A stretch of DNA of 12,340 bases from Nitrospirota bacterium (GTDB lineage: Bacteria; Nitrospirota; UBA9217): positions 1 through 12,340 of the forward strand of contig JAAXXJ010000061.1 in NCBI GenBank assembly GCA_013334545.1. Reading direction: 5' to 3'. A program made the translations under genes and the position numbers. This document shows positions 1 to 6,048 of the stretch, piece by piece. The notes beneath the pieces were generated by a model. It did no database searches, was not told the origin of the DNA, and saw only the letters and a program-made list of their open reading frames with translations. The number at the start of each line of letters is the position of its first letter. Positions within the stretch are counted from its first letter, which is position 1.

Positions 1-316
1 CCTTCCCCTCGATCACTGCCTTGATGGCGCGTCCGGCGCGCTGATGCATGCGGTAGTAAAGCTCGAAATCACCCACATCGAACTTCGCCTCATTGATATG
101 GTAATGAAGCGTATCCTTTTCAGGCTCATCCACATGGTAGTGCAGTGCGATCTCCGTATCGAGCTTGGATATCGCATCGAACCATTCCCCTTGATACGCG
201 TGATAAAGGGCCTCCCCGAAATAGAGGTCCTGCCGGTCACGGGGTGCGGTCGTTCCTGCCTGCGCCGAAGTTGCAAGGAATAGATACAGTATGAGAAAAA
301 TGATCGGCCTTTTCAT
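1..316 (-). CDS. Exported TPR-like repeat protein, 3'-truncated by the window edge
   Basis: ATG at 314-316 opens a frame that runs off the left edge after 105 codons. The signal peptide is clear: MKRPIIFLILYLFLATSAQA, with AQA directly before the likely cleavage site and no lipobox Cys. The visible mature part includes LYFGEALYHAYQGEWFDAI (residues 31-49), which fits the helix-turn-helix spacing of a TPR unit (G/A and aromatic positions). A second helical pair follows (HYHINEAKFDVGDFELYYRM, residues 71-90). The start lies three bases after the stop of the upstream gene, so the two are probably translationally coupled; its weak AGG binding site sits at the end of the preceding coding region. 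TPR proteins of this type usually act as periplasmic scaffolds for assembly of envelope complexes. The partner is unknown, but the operon points to the barrel or the DUF11 fibre. Confidence 0.9.
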   Translation of the reverse strand, partial: MKRPIIFLILYLFLATSAQAGTTAPRDRQDLYFGEALYHAYQGEWFDAISKLDTEIALHYHVDEPEKDTLHYHINEAKFDVGDFELYYRMHQRAGRAIKAVIEGK

Positions 317-319
317 GGT

Positions 320-835
320 CTACCTGTCTTTAACGGTAATGCTTTCAGAAGCCAACGATACTTCCACGATCTTCGGAGCCACATCCTTGCTCATCCTGAA
401 GCGCTCTTTTCTCTGGAAATCCGAGCCGCCGCTGGTCTTGCCGGAAACCTGGACCTCTAGGTCGTGATCGCCAATACGGACATTGCCGGTATAGATCTTC
501 TGTACCCCGCCCTTCCGAAGGGCGTCCAGTTCCTTCAAGGTGTACACATGATGGGTGACCGGTTTACCGTCCATCTGGATATCAACCGAGTCGAGACGGA
601 AGGTTTCGCCGGTCTTGAGCGATATAAATACCGAGACCTCTGTATTTGACGGATAGAGGAGCTTCTCTTCGAGCTTCGCCAGTTCGGCCGAAATGGAGAG
701 GGCATCGCCCTTTATCTCCTGAACCTGTTCGTCAAGGCCTTTGACCTGTTCCTTGGAGATATCCTTCCCATAAGAGGCGCTCCCCATGAGAAGCACGGTG
801 ATCCCAAAAATAAGCGCTTTCCTGAAGTAATTCAT
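320..835 (-). CDS. Small exported protein with N-terminal coiled coil and beta-rich domain; function unknown
   Basis: The protein is 171 residues. The start is fixed by a very strong ribosome binding site (AAGGAGG, five bases upstream) and by the signal peptide that begins there (MNYFRKALIFGITVLLMGSA; cleavage probably near residue 23). Residues about 26-60 are heptad-like (EQVKGLDEQVQEIKGDALS, then AELAKLEEKLL), predicting a short coiled coil. Residues about 63-165 alternate strands and turns, with VSVFISLKTGE, LDSVDIQMDGKPV and a GDHDLEVQVSGK segment reminiscent of small Ig-like beta-sandwiches. No catalytic motif or lipobox Cys is visible. I recall relatives carrying the name 'AraC family transcriptional regulator', but there is no helix-turn-helix here and a signal peptide makes that implausible. 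Its position between an outer-membrane barrel gene and a TPR-protein gene suggests a periplasmic adaptor or chaperone for the system (inference). Confidence 0.93.
   Translation of the reverse strand: MNYFRKALIFGITVLLMGSASYGKDISKEQVKGLDEQVQEIKGDALSISAELAKLEEKLLYPSNTEVSVFISLKTGETFRLDSVDIQMDGKPVTHHVYTLKELDALRKGGVQKIYTGNVRIGDHDLEVQVSGKTSGGSDFQRKERFRMSKDVAPKIVEVSLASESITVKDR
323..325 (-). promoter_or_regulatory. Weak ribosome binding site of the TPR-like gene
   Basis: The minus strand reads ACAGG, then TAGACC, then ATG. The AGG core is six bases from the start and lies partly inside the last codons of the upstream gene, whose TAG stop falls between site and start. This fits coupled translation. 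Confidence 0.6.
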
Positions 836-879
836 TTTGCCCTCCTTAAGTCCTCTTGACTCTACACGGGGTCTAAGCC
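836..879. other. Longest intergenic gap in the window (44 bases)
   Basis: This gap separates the barrel gene from the small coiled-coil protein gene. It holds the strong AAGGAGG site and a GGG...CCC pairing of only three to four base pairs with no T-run. I see no terminator or promoter that would split the operon. Confidence 0.7.
841..847 (-). promoter_or_regulatory. Strong ribosome binding site of the small coiled-coil protein gene
   Basis: The minus strand reads AAGGAGG followed by GCAAA and the ATG at 833-835. This is a near-perfect anti-Shine-Dalgarno match at ideal spacing, much stronger than the sites before the two large genes' neighbours. It predicts high expression of this small protein relative to the giant barrel. 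Confidence 0.9.
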
Positions 880-3800
880 CTAAATTTGACCGATCAGGTT
901 GATGAACAGCCCCTGGTGCTTGTAATCCAGCTGGGTCAGGTCGTCCGAGAATTTACCGAAGTTATAGCCGATCCCCATCTTGAGGTAATTGCCGAGACGG
1001 CGATAGATACCCACCAGCACCCCGGTCATCTTATCCTTTGCGTCAGGCAGATCGAGAACGCGCCCTTCTCCCATGACATCCCATTGGTGCACGAACATCC
1101 AGTCCACGCGAAGGACCGTAAGCTGCGCCCGGCTATCAAAGAACTTCTGCGATACGCGGTCCTCGCTCACTTGACCCAGACGGTAGGCGTATTTGCCGCC
1201 GACAGCCCACTGCTTTGTCAGGTCATACATAGCGTCTAGGGATAAGATGTGGCTCTTCTGGATGAAATCCGCTGCGGTATTGGTGACCGTCCCGGCAGAC
1301 GTATTGGTGACCGTGTCGGTGACCTGTCCCAGGGTCGGGAGATTATAGAAGTAGGTATACTTGAACAAGGTGTTCAAGCGGTCGTTCATCACCGGCCGGT
1401 AGCCGTAGCCCAGCACCGCTTCCGTGTATTTGCCGTCATAGAATCCGCCCAAGGAGCTCTTGCTGTCGGCATAGTTCAGCTTCCCGAGGAGACGTGATGA
1501 AGGGTCTATCTGGTACTTGAACCCGGTCTTCATAAGCCAGCTGTCGATCTCCGCCGCGCCCGTGGTCATGTCAGGATTGATGGTCTCTGTCCTGTCTATG
1601 CGGTACTCGAACGCGGCGGTCCAGCTAAGCCTGATGTCACTGTAGCCTGCCCGCACTCCCGCCGCCTTCCGGTCAAGATGCGAAGCGGTGATCGGGTCGC
1701 GGAGGGTTCCGACATCCACATGTGCGCCGAAATTCCAGCGGTCAAAGGGCGCTATGTCAACGCCTGCGGTGTGGGTAAGCCCCGTCGGCACGTTCCCGTG
1801 CGCGTACTTTTCTTCGGCGTAAACGCTCGTTGTGTCCGAGTAGCGGGTCTTGAAACCGGTTACCATATTGCCTTTGTTCGACCGGATGCCGTTGTCCGGG
1901 ATCTCGTTGTCATAAACATAGTTCATGTACATGCTGGTCCGGTCAGAGTAGAGATACTCCGTGCCGGCCTTGCCAGCTCCTCCGAGGTCGCCGGAGGACA
2001 CTTCGCCGTTCACCTTGAACCGGTCGGTGACGCGGTACTCACCGCCTGCTCCCATGCGGCCGTTCTCCTCGCGGTTCCCGGTCTTTTTGACCGTATCCTG
2101 AACAAAGCCGTAGGCTCTCCATCTTTCCCTGGAATCGTATGTCGCCCGAATGGCCGCATCCGTCCGGTCACCCTCTACCTGGGTCGGCGACACGACCGGC
2201 GAATGGTCAGTACGGCTGTCCTGCCGCACTCCGGGGCTCATGGTCCAATGCCCGGTGAGGCGATAATGAAGATCGACCTCTGAAGAACTGGTATCGAGCC
2301 CCTGCTGCCTTGTCGTTCTGTCCACCTTGGCCGCCACATCGAGCCTGTTCGTAAGCGGCGCCTTCAGGGTACCGCCATACTGCATTGTGTCCGTGGCCGT
2401 TTGAAGGCCCGGAGCCGTGTATCCTGCGCCAATGCTTTGCGTGTAGAAGGTCATCTGGCCGTCAGCCCCACTGATGATATCCCTGAAGCCGATGCTGGTG
2501 TCGACCCGGTAAGCGCTTGCGGCAACATGAGCGGATGAGCCGAAGCTCTGGCATGACGGGTTTGCCGTGGTGCCGGTAAAGCTCGAGCACGTAGAGCTGA
2601 AGGTGAATCCTCCATCCTGGGAGGTAAGGGAGGTAAGGCCGGGTCCTTTGCTCCTCCCCGTCTCCACCTTCACCCATGACAGGTCGCTTTTCCGAAGGGT
2701 CAGGTCGGCTGCGCTTATATCGTTCGGATTCTCCGAATCTCCGTCCTTGCTTGACGTTATGCCGAACTTTACATAGTCGTTCAGCCACACGTGGGTACGG
2801 CCGCCCAGGCTCATGCTGTTGGTGTCTCCCAGAGAGGGCTCGTATTCATAGCGGACGACCAGATAGACAGGATTCCCGTAAGCGGCTTCGCTCATCACGA
2901 GAAGGCCGTCGTTAGCCGTCGGCGACAGCGGCGAGGACAGCAGAACGCGGCCCTGGAGGTAATCAACGGTGTAATCGAGGTTCTGCGTCAGGTTCTTGAC
3001 CGCGGTGACCAGACCTGAATCCTTGTCCCGCACCTCGATCCGCAGGCGCTCGGATCCGGTAATGATGTTCTGATGATGCAGATAGTAGAGGGACCCTCCG
3101 GTTCCCAAAAACTCGTCCCGCGTCCCGACGGTGCCTGGCTGCGCGGCATACCCGTCGATCAGGAACCGCTTCTCGCCGAAGCTTGTCACGCCGAGCGTCT
3201 GGTAATGGGCATTCGCGCCGTACAGTCCCCGGTCAACCTGTGCCAGGTAGTTATCGTTGTAGCCTATCTTGAAATTGCCCCACAGGAAGTAATTCTCTTC
3301 CTTCTTCATCTTTAAATAGAACTTGCCGAAGGTCGGCGCCCCCTCTTCCACGGTGCTGTCGTCACCGTAGGTAGGATAGAAATACTGGGGGTTGATGTTC
3401 CGGAACAATGAGTCGGGCGTATTGCTCAGGTTCCTGAAGATGTCCTTGACCGGCCCTTCGAGCGAGTCAGCGCTTGAGGTCAGCTCCCAGCCACTGCCGA
3501 ACTTGCCCTTGGTATAGTAGGCAAGACGGCCGTCTGCGCTCAGTTCGTTGTTAAAGTGCGTACTGTCTTTTGTCACGATATCCGCAGGTCCTGTAGTTCT
3601 GTCCCGCGCAACGGTGAGGTCGGCGATGCCGACGTAGAACCAGTCATTCTTCTTGAGATCAAGGTCTCGCAGGAACAGGTCGCCGTTCCCGGCCCTGTCG
3701 AGTATCGCCACTTCGACGGTGTGCTGGCCGGACGGCAATATCTCCTCGGAGACAAACTTGCCATCACTGCCTGCGGGAACCGAACGCCCTGCAACGAAGA

Positions 3801-6027
3801 CCGAATGTTCCGCGGGGACATCGCTTCCGTAAACCTTTATCGTTCCGCCATTCTTCCGGATATTCTCCGTCACGAGATGGTTCTCGCCGTAACCGACCAG
3901 TAATTCCCTCTCCGCGTCTTTCTCCACAATATCCGCAGCCTGGTGGTCAACGATCCAGATAGGGAGCAGCTTCGTTTCGTCGAAATGGCCATCGGCGCTG
4001 TAGACGCGGAGCACGTATTTGAGCTCCAGTCCGGCGGCCTTGTAGTCCGGGAATGCGGGCTGCCATTCTGCGAGGCCATCCTTGCCCACCTCGATCACCG
4101 CTAGGGGTTTGCCGTTTACCGACGCCTCTTTGTCAAAGATGCGGATCTCCGATCTTTTGATGAAGCCGGCATAGTTCGTGTAGGTGCGGAACCGCATCAG
4201 GTTCTCACGATATTCCGTCTTTGGGTCGTCCTGGTAGCTGATGGACAGGGGCCAGGCCGAGGCGGCAAGCCGGGGTTTCAGTTCAAGGTTGTCGAATTTG
4301 AGCTCTACCTTCGCTTTACTCAGCGCAACGTCGGTGCACCGCTCAATATCGGCGATGCTCTTCCCCGGGTCGTCGACCGGCTTCCCGTCTACCGTTATGC
4401 GCATGAGGTTGAGCGCAAGGGGGTCTTTTGGCGCGACCTCGCGCGTTAGGCGCGTGATATCCATCCTTTCGGTGTCGTCAAGGGACATTTGTTCGTCATA
4501 GACGACCTGCACTTCGACCCGCGCAGTGTCGGATCCCACAAATCCGTTGTTTACCACGTCATCCGATTGAACGAACCCATGCCCCTCGAACTCCGCCTGC
4601 GGTCCTTTCAGAAGCAGCTCTGCTTTAACGGCGTCCATGGCACGGCGGGCGCGCGCGGTCGAAAGTCCGATATCATCCTGGTACACAACCGCGGTGCGGC
4701 GCTCAAGACGTTCATTATTGGTATAGCCTATGAAGCGCAGGCGCACATTCTTTCTGTCCTTGATCTCGTCCATGCTGCTCCGCATACGCTCAAGCTGTTC
4801 AGCTGCAATAACGGGGTTGCCGTCCGCAATAAGTATCGGTTTGACGCCGCCTGATGGGGAATCATACACGCGGGTCACGGTTTCCGAACCGGCCGCTTCC
4901 GGGCAAAGCTGCAGTTCATCAGACTGCTCCTGCAGGGCGTCGTCATACCAGAACTCAACCTCTATGCGCCGATTGAGCGCTCTTCCCTTTTCGCTGTCAT
5001 TCGAGGCTACGGGGCTTGCCGCTCCCCTGCCTTCAACATCGATCGCCGACGCCGGGATCTTCAGGGCGTCCTGAACGGCCAGGGCAGCACGGCGAGCCCG
5101 CGCTTTTGACAGGCCCGCCGCATCTCCATAAATGCGCTCGGACCTGCCTGAGAGCGGCAGGTTGTCGGTATAGCCGATGAACTTGACGACGACGTGCTCC
5201 TTATTGCCCAGATTTATAAGCGCCTGCCGCACCTTCGAAATGAATTCATTCGGTATGGCCGTTGTTTCCTCGTGGAAGCGGAGCGGTTCCACGAGGTTTT
5301 TGATGCGGGTGCGCTTTGCCTGCCCTTCCTTGTAGCGGACCTTGCAGACCGTCTCGACGCGGCACACCTTTACGCGGTTTATTTCGGACGCGACAACCAC
5401 TTCCTTGTCCACGAGCATATCGGTGATCTCATCGTACCAGACCTCGACCTCTACACGCCGGTTCTGCGCTTTGCCCTGTTCGGTCGCATTGCTTGCTATC
5501 GGCTTGGATTCCCCTAAGCCCTCGTACGTGATGGACTCGGCCGGCAGATGGAGCGCTCTCTGGAAATGTTCGGCGGTGACTCCCGCCCGCTCCCGGGACA
5601 GCGTTAAGTTGTCTCCGTACTTCATCCTCACTTCTCCGTACAGCTGCGCGTTGTCCGTATGCCCCACAAAATGCAAACGGACGTTGTCCTTTCCTTTCAT
5701 GCTGTCCAGTACGTTACGAAGCAGATCCACATAGCCGGTGGGTATTTCCGCTTCTCCGGACGCAAAGTGGATCGGAGGGACCACGTTCTGAAGCTTGACG
5801 GTCTTGACGGCCTTTTCCTTGACCTTCTTCATGACGAGCTTGTCGTCCTGTTTGCCGTCCGCATCCTTGCTCTGTCCCCATACGTCACGCGGCAGGTCGG
5901 TGCCTGCCTGTTTCTCGACAGCCTGGCCGAGGGCAGCGGGCTCGTAAAGAGAGGCTGCGTCAGCGTGCGTCAGCATTCCAAGGAAAGCAATGCACAAAAG
6001 GCTGATTATGTGAATTCGTGAAAGCAT
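880..6027 (-). CDS. Outer-membrane protein with three OmpA-like domains and a giant C-terminal beta-barrel
   Basis: The protein is 1715 residues. The ATG at 6025-6027 was chosen because a clear signal peptide starts there (MLSRIHIISLLCIAFLGMLT, probable cleavage after HADA). A longer in-frame start at 6126 would bury this peptide 33 residues in and overlap the upstream gene. After a Lys-rich segment come OmpA-like domains at about 82-198, 245-362 and 397-512. The first two carry Asp (125, 288) and Arg (147, 310) at the positions that bind diaminopimelate in OmpA, plus NRR near the end; the third does not. Residues about 540-790 look like periplasmic beta-sandwich modules. From about 795 onward there are alternating amphipathic strands with Tyr/Trp girdles, typical of an outer-membrane barrel. 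The chain ends in NLIGQI, without the usual terminal Phe. Likely role: a peptidoglycan-anchored outer-membrane channel or platform working with the giant DUF11 protein upstream; this role is inferred. Confidence 0.96.
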   Translation of the reverse strand: MLSRIHIISLLCIAFLGMLTHADAASLYEPAALGQAVEKQAGTDLPRDVWGQSKDADGKQDDKLVMKKVKEKAVKTVKLQNVVPPIHFASGEAEIPTGYVDLLRNVLDSMKGKDNVRLHFVGHTDNAQLYGEVRMKYGDNLTLSRERAGVTAEHFQRALHLPAESITYEGLGESKPIASNATEQGKAQNRRVEVEVWYDEITDMLVDKEVVVASEINRVKVCRVETVCKVRYKEGQAKRTRIKNLVEPLRFHEETTAIPNEFISKVRQALINLGNKEHVVVKFIGYTDNLPLSGRSERIYGDAAGLSKARARRAALAVQDALKIPASAIDVEGRGAASPVASNDSEKGRALNRRIEVEFWYDDALQEQSDELQLCPEAAGSETVTRVYDSPSGGVKPILIADGNPVIAAEQLERMRSSMDEIKDRKNVRLRFIGYTNNERLERRTAVVYQDDIGLSTARARRAMDAVKAELLLKGPQAEFEGHGFVQSDDVVNNGFVGSDTARVEVQVVYDEQMSLDDTERMDITRLTREVAPKDPLALNLMRITVDGKPVDDPGKSIADIERCTDVALSKAKVELKFDNLELKPRLAASAWPLSISYQDDPKTEYRENLMRFRTYTNYAGFIKRSEIRIFDKEASVNGKPLAVIEVGKDGLAEWQPAFPDYKAAGLELKYVLRVYSADGHFDETKLLPIWIVDHQAADIVEKDAERELLVGYGENHLVTENIRKNGGTIKVYGSDVPAEHSVFVAGRSVPAGSDGKFVSEEILPSGQHTVEVAILDRAGNGDLFLRDLDLKKNDWFYVGIADLTVARDRTTGPADIVTKDSTHFNNELSADGRLAYYTKGKFGSGWELTSSADSLEGPVKDIFRNLSNTPDSLFRNINPQYFYPTYGDDSTVEEGAPTFGKFYLKMKKEENYFLWGNFKIGYNDNYLAQVDRGLYGANAHYQTLGVTSFGEKRFLIDGYAAQPGTVGTRDEFLGTGGSLYYLHHQNIITGSERLRIEVRDKDSGLVTAVKNLTQNLDYTVDYLQGRVLLSSPLSPTANDGLLVMSEAAYGNPVYLVVRYEYEPSLGDTNSMSLGGRTHVWLNDYVKFGITSSKDGDSENPNDISAADLTLRKSDLSWVKVETGRSKGPGLTSLTSQDGGFTFSSTCSSFTGTTANPSCQSFGSSAHVAASAYRVDTSIGFRDIISGADGQMTFYTQSIGAGYTAPGLQTATDTMQYGGTLKAPLTNRLDVAAKVDRTTRQQGLDTSSSEVDLHYRLTGHWTMSPGVRQDSRTDHSPVVSPTQVEGDRTDAAIRATYDSRERWRAYGFVQDTVKKTGNREENGRMGAGGEYRVTDRFKVNGEVSSGDLGGAGKAGTEYLYSDRTSMYMNYVYDNEIPDNGIRSNKGNMVTGFKTRYSDTTSVYAEEKYAHGNVPTGLTHTAGVDIAPFDRWNFGAHVDVGTLRDPITASHLDRKAAGVRAGYSDIRLSWTAAFEYRIDRTETINPDMTTGAAEIDSWLMKTGFKYQIDPSSRLLGKLNYADSKSSLGGFYDGKYTEAVLGYGYRPVMNDRLNTLFKYTYFYNLPTLGQVTDTVTNTSAGTVTNTAADFIQKSHILSLDAMYDLTKQWAVGGKYAYRLGQVSEDRVSQKFFDSRAQLTVLRVDWMFVHQWDVMGEGRVLDLPDAKDKMTGVLVGIYRRLGNYLKMGIGYNFGKFSDDLTQLDYKHQGLFINLIGQI
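883..3645 (-). other. Predicted outer-membrane beta-barrel region of about 900 residues
   Basis: From DWFYVGIADLTVARD (residue about 795) to the end, the chain is dominated by alternating hydrophobic/polar strands with aromatic ends (for example FYLKMKKEENYFLWGNFKIG and VYLVVRYEYEP) separated by Gly/Asn/Asp-rich loops. The last 200 residues show regular strand pairs such as LDAMYDLTKQWAVGGKYAY. The length is well above common 8-26-stranded barrels. How much of it is barrel and how much is loop or plug cannot be settled by eye. Confidence 0.75.
1277..1314 (-). repeat. Short 24-base-period tandem duplication inside the barrel gene
   Basis: A 14-base direct repeat (plus strand gtattggtgaccgt) occurs at 1277-1290 and 1301-1314, separated by ten bases. 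It encodes VTNT-SAG-T-VTNT in what looks like an extracellular loop of the predicted barrel. The period is a multiple of three, so the frame is kept. Confidence 0.85.
4492..4839 (-). other. OmpA-like domain 3, degenerate
   Basis: Residues about 397-512 keep the fold signature: LRFIGYTNN, DIGLSTARARR, AEFEGHGF, ARVEVQVVYDE. However, the diaminopimelate-binding Asp is Asn437 (codon 4717-4719), the PxASN segment is lost, and NRR is replaced by a single Arg503. Arg459 of LSxxRA remains. It probably keeps the fold but has lost normal peptidoglycan binding. Confidence 0.85.
4942..5295 (-). other. OmpA-like peptidoglycan-binding domain 2
   Basis: Residues about 245-362 contain VVKFIGYTDN, AAGLSKARARR, VEGRGAASPVASN and LNRRIEVEFWYDD. 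Asp288, Arg310 and Asn352-Arg354 are retained, so this copy also looks competent to bind peptidoglycan. The linker before it is strongly basic and carries a C-x5-C pair (Cys222, Cys228). Confidence 0.9.
5434..5784 (-). other. OmpA-like peptidoglycan-binding domain 1
   Basis: Residues about 82-198 contain IHFASGEAEIP, LHFVGHTDN, NLTLSRERAGV, YEGLGESKPIASN and QNRRVEVEVWYDE. Asp125 and Arg147 match the two residues of A. baumannii OmpA known to hold the diaminopimelate of peptidoglycan, and the NRR motif is present. This domain should be able to bind peptidoglycan. Confidence 0.9.
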
Positions 6028-6042
6028 TTTTTCGGTAGCAGA

Positions 6043-6048
6043 CCTTAT
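6043..6048 (-). promoter_or_regulatory. Possible ribosome binding site of the barrel gene, overlapping the stop codon of the DUF11 gene
   Basis: The minus strand reads ATAAGG, so a candidate AAGG core overlaps the TAA stop of the giant gene. It lies 15 bases from the ATG at 6025-6027, longer than the usual 5-9. Translation may therefore depend on ribosomes finishing the upstream gene. No better site is present in the 17-base gap. Confidence 0.4.

Noticed and set aside
13..276. Minus-strand frame of 87 codons at the left edge
   Set aside because: The translation is Arg/Ser/Met-rich without structure. It overlaps, in another frame, the gene starting at 316 that has a signal peptide and TPR-like helices.
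868..880. Hairpin after the barrel gene as a transcription terminator
   Set aside because: Only three to four G-C pairs can form around a short loop and no T-run follows on the minus strand, so it would not terminate.
1678..2283. Plus-strand frame of 201 codons opposite the barrel gene
   Set aside because: It is antisense to the beta-barrel coding region, and no signal peptide, domain or binding site supports it.
2462..2788. Minus-strand frame of 108 codons within the barrel gene
   Set aside because: It is a different frame nested inside the barrel coding region, with very basic and irregular composition and no motif.
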